Shown here one piece after another: positions 12,082-25,462 of a stretch of DNA of 64,000 bases. The stretch comes from Bugula neritina (lineage: Eukaryota > Bryozoa > Gymnolaemata > Cheilostomatida > Bugulidae). Position 1 is the stretch's first letter, and each line of letters begins with the position of its first letter. The position numbers and the translations under genes were made by a program. Location of the stretch: positions 124,001 through 188,000 of the forward strand of contig CAXIUT010000103.1 of assembly GCA_964035545.1 (NCBI GenBank). The letters are read 5' to 3'. The notes below the pieces were generated by a model, which did not search any database, had not been told where the DNA came from, and saw nothing but the letters and a program-made list of their open reading frames with translations.

Positions 12082-13419
12082 ACAACTGCCATAAACAATG
12101 ATAAAATATTCATTGTTGGTACTAGTGAGTAGAATAAAATATAATATAATATTTTCTTGACAGATAAATAATATAATATACAGAATCTAACTTACCATAA
12201 CTCTACAGTGCTTCACCTCTTTAACTTTTTCGGCAATGTTATTCCTTTCTAGTTAGAAGTATTAGCTGAATATAGGACTATGAAACATAACCCTTCAATT
12301 TCATTGCACCAGCACCGGTTGCAAGATAGGTATAGTGGGAGTTATCTTTCCTAAAATTTTGTTCCTGGCGTTTATACGAAGCAGACACAGGCTGATATTA
12401 GTTTAGTTATTTGAAAGAGTTTTGCTGTCATATTGTCCATCAGCAGGAGCTTGCGCCTTGCGGTTATTATGGAAATACCAGTGATGCTGCAAGACCTTTG
12501 CATTGTACACCCGCCTTTACTATTGAATTTAGATGTTTTATTTTCCCCTCCCCTCTCCCTCCCCCCTGTCCCCTCTAACATCCAGTAATCCTGACTCATG
12601 TAAAATGTGTTATTGTTTTAGAGTTGAACCATGGGCCTACAGTATACGATTTGAAGCCCTATAGTTTACAGGCAGTCAAGATGAGTCACTGCTGAAACCC
12701 ATTTTATTAGTAGACTATATTGCTCTTCAATCATCAGTTTTCATATTAAAACAGAAAGCTCATCTGCAGCACCATTTCACAGTGTTATATTTTGCTAGAG
12801 CAATAACTAATTTTAGATGCCTTTGCAAACGTATGAGAAATAAATGAGTCATTTTATGAAAAGAGGTGTTTGCAGCAATTGTCCACTTTTGATTTAGACG
12901 CGGCATGGAAAGTTTTGTAGTTTTAAATAATATCTCCAAACTCATCACTTGCATGTGTTTAGATACTTGATAAAGTTTTGTATGCAAAATTTGATGCCCG
13001 CTTCAATGACACCAGTGCTTAATTACTGTGTTAACTGTATTGGCACAATGCCATGAGATATTTGGTAATATTTCGCATCACAACAAACTCTTCAGAAAAT
13101 TAAGAAATTCAGTCTAGAAAGTTAATGAAATAAACCTACCAGAGAGAGTAAGCCAGATGTGACAAGTTGATCCAAAAGAAGTTGATTAACAGTTGAAGTT
13201 GAAGTCTCCATGTAGTGAACACTTTAGTCCTAATGTCAAATGCAAACGTCTGCAACCAAACTGTGTAGACTTCATGAGCTGGTTAGCTGACAGGACTCAT
13301 TAAAGTTCTTAACTCGCGTGTGTATGGTGATGCCCATCTTGAACTAGACAGGGCTGACTAAAGAATGCTACTTTGTGAAAATTGACAATGCATATTAATA
13401 TTATTCATTGTTGAGATTC
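12082..13419 (+). repeat. Satellite monomer 10, family B1 (1338 bp)
   Basis: B1 hallmarks: ctttttcggcaatgttattcc, ttttgttcctggcg, ccttgcggtt, ggaaagttttg and aactcgcgtg. Its own variants (aatataatatacag, ggtatagtggg, taacatccag, gccctatag, aaattcagtc, aaagaagttg) recur in monomer 16 and mostly in 18. Confidence 0.97.
12541..12576 (-). other. G-quadruplex motif, family B form (example in monomer 10)
   Basis: Minus-strand G-runs of 4, 6, 3, 4 and 4 separated by ACA, A, AGA and A, a short-loop and therefore stronger predicted quadruplex than the A form. The plus strand is a 27-base pure pyrimidine stretch that could also form a triplex. One per B unit. Confidence 0.82.
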
Positions 13420-14757
13420 ACGACTGCCATAAACAATGATAAAATATTCATTGTTGGTACTAGTGAGTAGAATAAAATATAATATAATATTTTCTTGACA
13501 GATAAATAATATCATATACAGAATCTAACTTACCATAACTCTACAGTGCTTCACCTCTTTAACTTTTTCGGCAATGTTATTCCTTTCTAGTTAGAAGTAC
13601 TAGCTGAATATAGGACTATGAAACATAACCCTTCAATTTCATTGCACCAGCACCGTTCTCAAGAAAGGTGTGGTGGGAGTTATCTTTCCTAAAATTTTGT
13701 TCCTGGCGTTTATACGAAGCAGACACAGGCTAATATTAGTTTAGTTATTTGAAAGAGTTTTGCTGTCATATTGTCCATCAGCAGGAGCTGACGCCTTGCG
13801 GTTATTATGGAAATACCAGCGATGCTGGAAGACCTTTGCATTGTACACCCGCCTTTACTATTGAATTTAGATGTTTTATTTTCCCCTCCCCTCTCCCTCC
13901 CCCCTGTCCCCTCTAACAACCAGTAATCCTGCCTCATGTAAAATGTGTTATTGTTTTAGAGTTGGACCATGGGCCTACAGTATACGATTTGAAGCCTTAT
14001 AGTTTACAGGCAGTCAAGATGAGTCACTGCTGAAACCCATTTTATTAGTAGACTATTTTGCTCTTCAATCATCAGTTTTCATATTAAAACAGAAAGCTCA
14101 TCTGCAGCACCATTTCACAGTGTTATATTTTGCTAGAGCAATAACTAATTTTAGATGCCTTTGCAAACGTATGAGAAATAAATGAGTCATTTTATGAAAA
14201 GAGGTGTTTGCAGCAATTGTCCACTTTTGATTTAGACGCGGCATGGAAAGTTTTGTAGTTTTAAATAATATCTCCAAACTCATCACTTGCATGTGTTTAG
14301 ATACTTGATAAAGTTTTGTATGCAAAATTTGATGCCTGCTTCAATGACACCAGTGCTTAATTACTGTGTTAACTGTATTGGCACAATGCCATGAGATATT
14401 TGGTAATATTTCGCATCACAACAAACTCTTCAGAAAATGAAGAAAATCAGTCTAGAAAGTTAATGAAATAAACCTACCAGAGAGAGTAAGCCAGATGTGA
14501 CAAGTTGATCCAAAACAAGTTGATTAACAGTTGAAGTTGAAGTCTCCATGTAGTGAGCACTTTAGTCCTAATGTCAAATGCAAACATCTGCAACCAAACT
14601 GTGTAGATTTCATGAGCTGGTTAGCTGACAGGACTCATTAAAGTTCTTAACTCGCGTGTGTATGGTGATGCCCATCCTGAACTAGACAGGGCTGACTAAA
14701 GAATGCTACTTTGTGAAAATTGACAATGCATATTAATATTATTCATTGTTGAGATTC
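13420..14757 (+). repeat. Satellite monomer 11, family B1 (1338 bp)
   Basis: B1 with accgttctcaagaaagg, taccagcgatgctgg, cctgcctcatg and gactattttgctc. Its partner is monomer 17, 8029 bp downstream. The only difference I found is 14189 a versus 22218 g. Confidence 0.97.
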
Positions 14758-16095
14758 ACAACTGCCATAAACAATGATAAAATATTCATTGTTGGTACTA
14801 GTGAGTAGAATAAAATATAATATAATATTTTCTTGAGAGATAAACAATATCATATACAGAATCTAACTTACCATAACTCTACAGTGCTTCACCTCTTTAA
14901 CTTTTTCGGCAATGTCATTCCTTTCTAGTTAGAAGTATTAGCTGAATATATGACTATGAAACATAACCCTTCAATTTCATTGCACCAGCACCGGTTGCAA
15001 GATAGGTGTAGTGGGAGTTATCTTTCCTAAAATTTTGTTCCTGGCGTTTATACGAAGCAGACACAGGCTGATATTAGTTTAGTTATTTGAAAGAGTTTTG
15101 CTGTCATATTGTCCATCAGCAGGAGCTTGCGCCTTGCGGTTATTATGGAAATACCAGTGATGCTGCAAGACCTTTGCATTGTACACCCGCCTTTACTATT
15201 GAATTTAGATGTTTTATTTTCCCCTCCCCTCTCCCTCCCCCCTGTCCCCTCTAACAACCAGTAATCCTGACTCATGTAAAATGTGTTATTGTTTTAGAGT
15301 TGAACCATGGGCCTACAGTATACGATTTGAAGCCTTATAGTTTACAGGCAGTCAAGATGAGTCACTGCTGAAACCCATTTTATTAGTAGACTATATTGCT
15401 CTTCAATCATCAGTTTTCATATTAAAAGAGAAAGCTCATTTGCAGCACCATTTCACAGTGTTATATTTTGCTAGAGCAATAACTAATTTTAGATGCCTTT
15501 GCAAACGTATGAGAAATAAATGAGTCATTTTATGAAAAGAGGTGTTTGCAGCAATTGTCCACTTTTGATTTAGACGCGGCATGGAAAGTTTTGTAGTTTT
15601 AAATAATATCTCCAAACTCATCACTTGCATGTGTTTAGATACTTGATAAAGTTTTGTATGCAAAATTTGATGCCTGCTTCAATGACACCAGTGCTTAATT
15701 ACTGTGTTAACTGTATTGGCACAATGCCATGAGATATTTGGTAATATTTCGCATCACAACAAACTCTTCAGAAAATGAAGAAAATCAGTCTAGAAAGTTA
15801 ATGAAATAAACCTACCAGAGAGAGTAAGCCAGATGTGACAAGTTGATCCAAAACAAGTTGATTAACAGTTGAAGTTGAAGTCTCCAGGTAGTGAACACTT
15901 TAGTCCTAATGTCAAATGCAAACGTCTGCAACCAAACTGTGTAGACTTCATGAGCTGGTTAGCTGGCAGGACTCATTAAAGTTCTTAACTCTCGTGTGTA
16001 TGGTGATGCCCATCTTGAACTAGAGAGGGCTGACTAAAGAATGCTACTTTGTGAAAATTGACAATGCATATTATTATTATTCATTGTTGAGATTC
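14758..16095 (+). repeat. Satellite monomer 12, family B1, deletion-joint candidate (1338 bp)
   Basis: Begins with acaactgcc like monomer 18, but from 14837 onward (ttgagagataaacaat, tgtcattcc, ctccaggtag, gctggcagg) it matches monomer 19. A one-monomer deletion or gain between 14760 and 14837 explains this. One private change near 14949 (atatatgac for atataggac). Confidence 0.96.
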
Positions 16096-17432
16096 ACGAC
16101 TGCCATAAACAATGATAAATTATTCATTGTTGGTACTAGTGAGTAAATTAAAATATAATATAATATTTTCTTGACAGATAAATAATATCGTATACAGAAT
16201 CTAACTTACCATAACTCTACAGTGCTTCACCTCTTGAAATTTTTGGCAATGTTATTTCTTTCTAGTTAGAAGTACTAGCTGAATATAGGACTATGAAACA
16301 TAACCCTTCAATTTCATTGCACCAGCACCGGTTGCAAGATAGGTGTGGTGGGAGTTATCTTTCCTAAAATTTCGTTCTTGGCGTTTATACGAAGCAGACA
16401 GAGGCTGATATTAGTTTAGTTATTTGAAAGAGTTTTGCTGTCATATTGTCCATCAGCAGGAGCTTGCGCCTTGCAGTTATTATGGAAATACCAGTGATGC
16501 TGCAAGACCTTTGCATTGTACACCCGCCTTCACTATTGAATTTAGAGGTTTAATTTTCCCCTCCCCTCTCCCTCCCCCCTGTCCCCTCTAACAACCAGTA
16601 ATCCTGACTCATGTAAAATGTGTTATTGTTTTAGAGTTGGACCATGGGCCTACAGTATACGATTTGAAGCTTCATAGTTTACAGGCAGTCGAGATGAGTC
16701 ATTGCTGAAACCAATTTTTATTAGTAGACTATATTGCTCTTCAATCATCAGTTTTCATATTAAAACAGAAAGCTCATCCGCAGCACCATTTCACAGTGTT
16801 ATATTTTGCTAGAGCAATAACTAATTTTAGATGCCTTTGCAAACATATGAGAAATAAATGAGTCATTCTATGAAAAGAGGTGTTTGCAGCAATTGTCCAC
16901 TTTTGATTTAGACGCGGCATGGAAACTTTTGTAGTTTTAAATAATATCTCCAAACTCATCACTTGCATGTGTTTAGATACTTGATAAAGTTTTTTATGCA
17001 AAATTTGATGCCTGCTTCAAAAACACCAGTGCTTAATTACTGTGTTAACTGTATTGGCACGTTGCCATGAGATATTTGGTAATATTTCGCATTTCAACAA
17101 ATTCTTCAGAAAGTTAAGAAAATTAGTCTGAAAAGTTAATGAAATAAACCCACCAGAGAGAGTAAGCCAGATGTGACAAGTAGATCCAAAATAAGTTGAT
17201 TAACAGTTGAAGTTGAAATCTCCATGTAGTGAACACTTAGTCCTAATGTCAAATGCAAACGTCTGCTACCAAACTGTGTAGACTTCATGAGCTGGTTAGC
17301 TGACAGGACTCATTAAAGTTCTTAACTCTTGTGTGTATGGTGATGCCCATCTTGAACTAGAGAGGGCTGACTAAAGACTGCTACTTTGTGAAAATTGACA
17401 ATGCATATTATTATTATTCATTGTTGAGATTC
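16096..17432 (+). repeat. Satellite monomer 13, family B2 (1337 bp)
   Basis: First B2 unit. Distinct: cttgaaatttttggc, gacagaggctg, ccttcactattg, agaggtttaat, gcatttcaacaaattc and a one-base loss at aacacttagtcc. Monomer 20 (9367 bp downstream) looks identical. Confidence 0.97.
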
Positions 17433-18771
17433 ACGACTGCCATAAACAATGATAAATTATTCATTGTTTGTACTAGTGAGTAAATTAAAATATAATATAA
17501 TATTTTCTTGACAGATAAATAATATCGTATACAGAATCTAACTTACCATAACTCTAAAGTGCTTCACCTCTTCAAATTTTTCGGCAATGTTATTTCTTTC
17601 TAGTTAGAAGTACTAGCTGAATATAGGACTATGAAACATAACCCTTCAATTTCATTGCACAAGCACCGGTTGCAAGATAGGTGTGGTGGGAGTTATCTTT
17701 CCTAAAATTTCGTTCTTGGCGTTTATACGAAGCAGACACAGGCTAATATTAGTTTAGTTATTTGAAAGAGTTTTGCTGTCATATTGTCCATCAGCAGGAG
17801 CTGACGCCTTGCAGTTATTATGGAAATACCAGTGATGCTGGAAGACCTTTGCATTGTACACCCGCCTTTACTATTGAATTTAGATGTTTTATTTTCCCCT
17901 CCCCTCTCCCTCCCCCCTGTCCCCTCTAACAACCAGTAATCCTGACTCATGTAAAATGTGTTATTGTTTTAGAGTTGGACCATGGGCCTAGAGTATACAA
18001 TTTGAAGCTTTATAGTTTACAGGCAGTCGAGATGAGTCATTGCTGAAACCAATTTTTATTAGTAGACTATATTGCTCTTCAATCACCAGTTTTCATATTA
18101 AAACAGAAAGCTCATCCGCCGCACCATTTCACAGTGTTATATTTTGCTAGAGCAATAACTAATTTTAGATGCCTTTGCAAACATATGAGAAATAAATGAG
18201 TCATTCTATGAAAAGAGGTGTTTGCAGCAATTGTCCACTTTTGATTTAGACGCGGCATGGAAACTTTTGTAGTTTTAAATAATATCTCCAAACTCATCAT
18301 TTGCATGTGTTTAGATACTTGATAAAGTTTTGTATGCAAAATTTGATGCCTGCTTCAATGACACCAGTGCTTAATTACTGTGTTAACTGTATTGGCACAA
18401 TGCCATGAGATATTTGGTAATATTTCGCATCACAACAAACTCTTCAGAAAATGAAGAAAATCAGTCTAGAAAGTTAATGAAATAAACCTACCAGAGAGAG
18501 TAAGCCAGATGTGACAAGTTGATCCAAAACAAGTTGATTAACAGTTGAAGTTGAAGTCTCCATGTAGTGAACACTTTAGTCCTAATGTCAAATGCAAACG
18601 TCTGCTACCAAACTGTGTAGACTTCATGAGCTGGTTAGCTGACAGGACTCATTAAAGTTCTTAACTCTTGTGTGTATGGTGATGCCCATCTTGAACTAGA
18701 GAGGGCTGACTAAAGACTGCTACTTTGTGAAAATTGACAATGCATATTATTATTATTCATTGTTGAGATTC
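17433..18771 (+). repeat. Satellite monomer 14, family B2 (1339 bp)
   Basis: Variants attgtttgtac, cacaagcacc, gagtatacaattt, aatcaccag and catcatttgc recur in monomer 21. Differences found: 18142 t versus 27509 c, and 18251 c versus 27618 t. Confidence 0.97.
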
Positions 18772-20110
18772 ACGACTGCCATAAACAATGATAAATTATT
18801 CATTGTTGGTACTAGTGAGTAAATTAAAATATAATATAATATTTTCTTGACAGATAAATAATATCGTATACAGAATCTAACTTACCATAACTCTAAAGTG
18901 CTTCACCTCTTCAAATTTTTCGGCAATGTTATTTCTTTCTAGTTAGAAGTACTAGCTGAATATAGGACTATGAAACATAACCCTTCAATTTCATTGCACC
19001 AGCACCGGTTGCAAGATAGGTGTGGTGGGAGTTATCTTTCCTAAAATTTCGTTCTTGGCGTTTATACGAAGCAGACACAGGCTAATATTAGTTTAGTTAT
19101 TTGAAAGAGTTTTGCTGTCATATTGTCCATCAGCAGGAGCTGACGCCTTGCAGTTATTATGGAAATACCAGTGATGCTGGAAGACCTTTGCATTGTACAC
19201 CCGCCTTTACTATTGAATTTAGATGTTTTATTTTCCCCTCCCCTCTCCCTCCCCCCTGTCCCCTCTAACAACCAGTAATCCTGACTCATGTAAAATGTGT
19301 TATTGTTTTAGAGTTGGACCATGGGCCTAGAGTATACGATTTGAAGCTTTATAGTTTACAGGCAGTCGAGATGAGTCATTGCTGAAACCAATTTTTATTA
19401 GTAGACTATATTGCTCTTCAATCATCAGTTTTCATATTAAAACAGAAAGCTCATCCGCCGCACCATTTCACAGTGTTATATTTTGCTAGAGCAATAACTA
19501 ATTTTAGATGCCTTTGCAAACATATGAGAAATAAATGAGTCATTCTATGAAAAGAGGTGTTTGCAGCAATTGTCCACTTTTGATTTAGACGCGGCATGGA
19601 AACTTTTGTAGTTTTAAATAATATCTCCAAACTCATCACTTGCATGTGTTTAGATACTTGATAAAGTTTTGTATGCAAAAATTGATGCCTGCTTCAATGA
19701 CACCAGTGCTTAATTACTGTGTTAACTGTATTGGCACAATGCCATGAGATATTTGGTAATATTTCGCATCACAACAAACTCTTCAGAAAATTAAGAAAAT
19801 CAGTCTAGAAAGTTAATGAAATAAACCTACCAGAGAGAATAAGCCGGATGTGACAAGTTGATCCAAAACAAGTTGATTAACAGTTGAAGTTGAAGTCTCC
19901 ATGTAGTGAACACTTTAGTCCTAATGTCAAATGCAAACGTCTGCAACCAAACTGTGTAGACTTCATGAGCTGGTTAGCTGACAGGACTCATTAAAGTTCT
20001 TAACTCTTGTGTGTATGGTGATGCCCATCTTGAACTAGAGAGGGCTGACTAAAGACTGCTACTTTGTGAAAATTGACAATGCATATTATTATTATTCATT
20101 GTTGAGATTC
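18772..20110 (+). repeat. Satellite monomer 15, family B2 (1339 bp)
   Basis: Variants gcaaaaattgatg and gaataagccgg recur in monomer 22. One difference found: 19110 t versus 28477 g. The unit is followed by a jump back to B1 (monomer 16), the joint of the large tandem duplication. Confidence 0.97.
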
Positions 20111-21448
20111 ACGACTGCCATAAACAATGATAAAATATTCATTGTTGGTACTAGTGAGTAGAATAAAATATAATATAATATTTTCTTGACAGATAAATAA
20201 TATAATATACAGAATCTAACTTACCATAACTCTACAGTGCTTCACCTCTTTAACTTTTTCGGCAATGTTATTCCTTTCTAGTTAGAAGTATTAGCTGAAT
20301 ATAGGACTATGAAACATAACCCTTCAATTTCATTGCACCAGCACCGGTTGCAAGATAGGTATAGTGGGAGTTATCTTTCCTAAAATTTTGTTCCTGGCGT
20401 TTATACGAAGCAGACACAGGCTGATATTAGTTTAGTTATTTGAAAGAGTTTTGCTGTCATATTGTCCATCAGCAGGAGCTTGCGCCTTGCGGTTATTATG
20501 GAAATACCAGTGATGCTGCAAGACCTTTGCATTGTACACCCGCCTTTACTATTGAATTTAGATGTTTTATTTTCCCCTCCCCTCTCCCTCCCCCCTGTCC
20601 CCTCTAACATCCAGTAATCCTGACTCATGTAAAATGTGTTATTGTTTTAGAGTTGAACCATGGGCCTACAGTATACGATTTGAAGCCCTATAGTTTACAG
20701 GCAGTCAAGATGAGTCACTGCTGAAACCCATTTTATTAGTAGACTATATTGCTCTTCAATCATCAGTTTTCATATTAAAACAGAAAGCTCATCTGCAGCA
20801 CCATTTCACAGTGTTATATTTTGCTAGAGCAATAACTAATTTTAGATGCCTTTGCAAACGTATGAGAAATAAATGAGTCATTTTATGAAAAGAGGTGTTT
20901 GCAGCAATTGTCCACTTTTGATTTAGACGCGGCATGGAAAGTTTTGTAGTTTTAAATAATATCTCCAAACTCATCACTTGCATGTGTTTAGATACTTGAT
21001 AAAGTTTTGTATGCAAAATTTGATGCCCGCTTCAATGACACCAGTGCTTAATTACTGTGTTAACTGTATTGGCACAATGCCATGAGATATTTGGTAATAT
21101 TTCGCATCACAACAAACTCTTCAGAAAATTAAGAAATTCAGTCTAGAAAGTTAATGAAATAAACCTACCAGAGAGAGTAAGCCAGATGTGACAAGTTGAT
21201 CCAAAAGAAGTTGATTAACAGTTGAAGTTGAAGTCTCCATGTAGTGAACACTTTAGTCCTAATGTCAAATGCAAACGTCTGCAACCAAACTGTGTAGACT
21301 TCATGAGCTGGTTAGCTGACAGGACTCATTAAAGTTCTTAACTCGCGTGTGTATGGTGATGCCCATCTTGAACTAGACAGGGCTGACTAAAGAATGCTAC
21401 TTTGTGAAAATTGACAATGCATATTAATATTATTCATTGTTGAGATTC
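20111..21448 (+). repeat. Satellite monomer 16, family B1 (1338 bp)
   Basis: Copy of monomer 10, starting acgactgcc instead of acaactgcc. I found no other difference. First unit of the second copy of the large duplication. Confidence 0.97.
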
Positions 21449-22786
21449 ACGACTGCCATAAACAATGATAAAATATTCATTGTTGGTACTAGTGAGTAGA
21501 ATAAAATATAATATAATATTTTCTTGACAGATAAATAATATCATATACAGAATCTAACTTACCATAACTCTACAGTGCTTCACCTCTTTAACTTTTTCGG
21601 CAATGTTATTCCTTTCTAGTTAGAAGTACTAGCTGAATATAGGACTATGAAACATAACCCTTCAATTTCATTGCACCAGCACCGTTCTCAAGAAAGGTGT
21701 GGTGGGAGTTATCTTTCCTAAAATTTTGTTCCTGGCGTTTATACGAAGCAGACACAGGCTAATATTAGTTTAGTTATTTGAAAGAGTTTTGCTGTCATAT
21801 TGTCCATCAGCAGGAGCTGACGCCTTGCGGTTATTATGGAAATACCAGCGATGCTGGAAGACCTTTGCATTGTACACCCGCCTTTACTATTGAATTTAGA
21901 TGTTTTATTTTCCCCTCCCCTCTCCCTCCCCCCTGTCCCCTCTAACAACCAGTAATCCTGCCTCATGTAAAATGTGTTATTGTTTTAGAGTTGGACCATG
22001 GGCCTACAGTATACGATTTGAAGCCTTATAGTTTACAGGCAGTCAAGATGAGTCACTGCTGAAACCCATTTTATTAGTAGACTATTTTGCTCTTCAATCA
22101 TCAGTTTTCATATTAAAACAGAAAGCTCATCTGCAGCACCATTTCACAGTGTTATATTTTGCTAGAGCAATAACTAATTTTAGATGCCTTTGCAAACGTA
22201 TGAGAAATAAATGAGTCGTTTTATGAAAAGAGGTGTTTGCAGCAATTGTCCACTTTTGATTTAGACGCGGCATGGAAAGTTTTGTAGTTTTAAATAATAT
22301 CTCCAAACTCATCACTTGCATGTGTTTAGATACTTGATAAAGTTTTGTATGCAAAATTTGATGCCTGCTTCAATGACACCAGTGCTTAATTACTGTGTTA
22401 ACTGTATTGGCACAATGCCATGAGATATTTGGTAATATTTCGCATCACAACAAACTCTTCAGAAAATGAAGAAAATCAGTCTAGAAAGTTAATGAAATAA
22501 ACCTACCAGAGAGAGTAAGCCAGATGTGACAAGTTGATCCAAAACAAGTTGATTAACAGTTGAAGTTGAAGTCTCCATGTAGTGAGCACTTTAGTCCTAA
22601 TGTCAAATGCAAACATCTGCAACCAAACTGTGTAGATTTCATGAGCTGGTTAGCTGACAGGACTCATTAAAGTTCTTAACTCGCGTGTGTATGGTGATGC
22701 CCATCCTGAACTAGACAGGGCTGACTAAAGAATGCTACTTTGTGAAAATTGACAATGCATATTAATATTATTCATTGTTGAGATTC
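21449..22786 (+). repeat. Satellite monomer 17, family B1 (1338 bp)
   Basis: Copy of monomer 11. The private g at 22218 breaks the third AP-1 heptamer, and the first is already lost by cctgcctcatg, so this unit keeps only the middle one. Confidence 0.97.
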
Positions 22787-24124
22787 ACAACTGCCATAAA
22801 CAATGATAAAATATTCATTGTTGGTACTAGTGAGTAGAATAAAATATAATATAATATTTTCTTGACAGATAAATAATATAATATACAGAATCTAACTTAC
22901 CATAACTCTACAGTGCTTCACCTCTTTAACTTTTTCGGCAATGTTATTCCTTTCTAGTTAGAAGTATTAGCTGAATATAGGACTATGAAACATAACCCTT
23001 CAATTTCATTGCACCAGCACCGGTTGCAAGATAGGTATAGTGGGAGTTATCTTTCCTAAAATTTTGTTCCTGGCGTTTATACGAAGCAGACACAGGCTGA
23101 TATTAGTTTAGTTATTTGAAAGAGTTTTGCTGTCATATTGTCCATCAGCAGGAGCTTGCGCCTTGCGGTTATTATGGAAATACCAGTGATGCTGCAAGAC
23201 CTTTGCATTGTACACCCGCCTTTACTATTGAATTTAGATGTTTTATTTTCCCCTCCCCTCTCCCTCCCCCCTGTCCCCTCTAACAACCAGTAATCCTGAC
23301 TCATGTAAAATGTGTTATTGTTTTAGAGTTGAACCATGGGCCTACAGTATACGATTTGAAGCCCTATAGTTTACAGGCAGTCAAGATGAGTCACTGCTGA
23401 AACCCATTTTATTAGTAGACTATATTGCTCTTCAATCATCAGTTTTCATATTAAAACAGAAAGCTCATCTGCAGCACCATTTCACAGTGTTATATTTTGC
23501 TAGAGCAATAACTAATTTTAGATGCCTTTGCAAACGTATGAGAAATAAATGAGTCATTTTATGAAAAGAGGTGTTTGCAGCAATTGTCCACTTTTGATTT
23601 AGACGCGGCATGGAAAGTTTTGTAGTTTTAAATAATATCTCCAAACTCATCACTTGCATGTGTTTAGATACTTGATAAAGTTTTGTATGCAAAATTTGAT
23701 GCCCGCTTCAATGACACCAGTGCTTAATTACTGTGTTAACTGTATTGGCACAATGCCATGAGATATTTGGTAAAATTTCGCATCACAACAAACTCTTCAG
23801 AAAATTAAGAAATTCAGTCTAGAAAGTTAATGAAATAAACCTACCAGAGAGAGTAAGCCAGATGTGACAAGTTGATCCAAAAGAAGTTGATTAACAGTTG
23901 AAGTTGAAGTCTCCATGTAGTGAACACTTTAGTCCTAATGTCAAATGCAAACGTCTGCAACCAAACTGTGTAGACTTCATGAGCTGGTTAGCTGACAGGA
24001 CTCATTAAAGTTCTTAACTCGCGTGTGTATGGTGATGCCCATCTTGAACTAGAGAGGGCTGACTAAAGAATGCTACTTTGTGAAAATTGACAATGCATAT
24101 TAATATTATTCATTGTTGAGATTC
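22787..24124 (+). repeat. Satellite monomer 18, family B1, extra unit of copy 2 (1338 bp)
   Basis: Resembles monomers 10 and 16 (aatataatatacag, ggtatagtggg, gccctatag, aaagaagttg) but reads taacaaccag, gtaaaatttcg and actagagaggg. It has no counterpart in copy 1 of the duplication. Confidence 0.97.
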
Positions 24125-25462
24125 ACGACTGCCATAAACAATGATAAAATATTCATTGTTGGTACTAGTGAGTAGAATAAAATATAATATAATATTTTCT
24201 TGAGAGATAAACAATATCATATACAGAATCTAACTTACCATAACTCTACAGTGCTTCACCTCTTTAACTTTTTCGGCAATGTCATTCCTTTCTAGTTAGA
24301 AGTATTAGCTGAATATAGGACTATGAAACATAACCCTTCAATTTCATTGCACCAGCACCGGTTGCAAGATAGGTGTAGTGGGAGTTATCTTTCCTAAAAT
24401 TTTGTTCCTGGCGTTTATACGAAGCAGACACAGGCTGATATTAGTTTAGTTATTTGAAAGAGTTTTGCTGTCATATTGTCCATCAGCAGGAGCTTGCGCC
24501 TTGCGGTTATTATGGAAATACCAGTGATGCTGCAAGACCTTTGCATTGTACACCCGCCTTTACTATTGAATTTAGATGTTTTATTTTCCCCTCCCCTCTC
24601 CCTCCCCCCTGTCCCCTCTAACAACCAGTAATCCTGACTCATGTAAAATGTGTTATTGTTTTAGAGTTGAACCATGGGCCTACAGTATACGATTTGAAGC
24701 CTTATAGTTTACAGGCAGTCAAGATGAGTCACTGCTGAAACCCATTTTATTAGTAGACTATATTGCTCTTCAATCATCAGTTTTCATATTAAAAGAGAAA
24801 GCTCATTTGCAGCACCATTTCACAGTGTTATATTTTGCTAGAGCAATAACTAATTTTAGATGCCTTTGCAAACGTATGAGAAATAAATGAGTCATTTTAT
24901 GAAAAGAGGTGTTTGCAGCAATTGTCCACTTTTGATTTAGACGCGGCATGGAAAGTTTTGTAGTTTTAAATAATATCTCCAAACTCATCACTTGCATGTG
25001 TTTAGATACTTGATAAAGTTTTGTATGCAAAATTTGATGCCTGCTTCAATGACACCAGTGCTTAATTACTGTGTTAACTGTATTGGCACAATGCCATGAG
25101 ATATTTGGTAATATTTCGCATCACAACAAACTCTTCAGAAAATGAAGAAAATCAGTCTAGAAAGTTAATGAAATAAACCTACCAGAGAGAGTAAGCCAGA
25201 TGTGACAAGTTGATCCAAAACAAGTTGATTAACAGTTGAAGTTGAAGTCTCCAGGTAGTGAACACTTTAGTCCTAATGTCAAATGCAAACGTCTGCAACC
25301 AAACTGTGTAGACTTCATGAGCTGGTTAGCTGGCAGGACTCATTAAAGTTCTTAACTCTCGTGTGTATGGTGATGCCCATCTTGAACTAGAGAGGGCTGA
25401 CTAAAGAATGCTACTTTGTGAAAATTGACAATGCATATTATTATTATTCATTGTTGAGATTC
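24125..25462 (+). repeat. Satellite monomer 19, family B1 (1338 bp)
   Basis: Counterpart of monomer 12, sharing ttgagagataaacaat, tgtcattcc, gctcatttgc, ctccaggtag and gctggcagg. It differs at the third base of the unit (g versus a) and reads atataggac. Confidence 0.97.

Larger units (their letters stand above)
12082..20110 (+). repeat. Large tandem duplication, copy 1 (monomers 10-15, 8029 bp)
   Basis: Monomers 10, 11, 12, 13, 14 and 15 reappear in order as 16, 17, (18)19, 20, 21 and 22. Rare alleles such as gacagaggctg, gagtatacaattt and gcaaaaattgatg appear once per copy in the same order. Only a handful of base differences were found. This copy has one monomer fewer than copy 2. Confidence 0.95.

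Noticed and set aside
12372-12987. Two minus-strand 75-codon reading frames per B unit (12372-12599 and 12760-12987, repeated in most B monomers)
   Set aside because: They recur only because the DNA recurs. Family A shortens or shifts them by point changes and one-base indels, differences between units are often amino-acid changing, one frame is encoded by the G-rich tract, and I recognise no domain. A transcript and a dN/dS test below 1 would be needed to reopen this.
16362-16385. CENP-B box-like sequence in B2 units (tttcgttcttggcgttt)
   Set aside because: It matches the TTCG and one CG of the essential bases but lacks the central A and the GG, so it falls short of the consensus, and family A lacks both CpG. 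Not supported as a CENP-B site.
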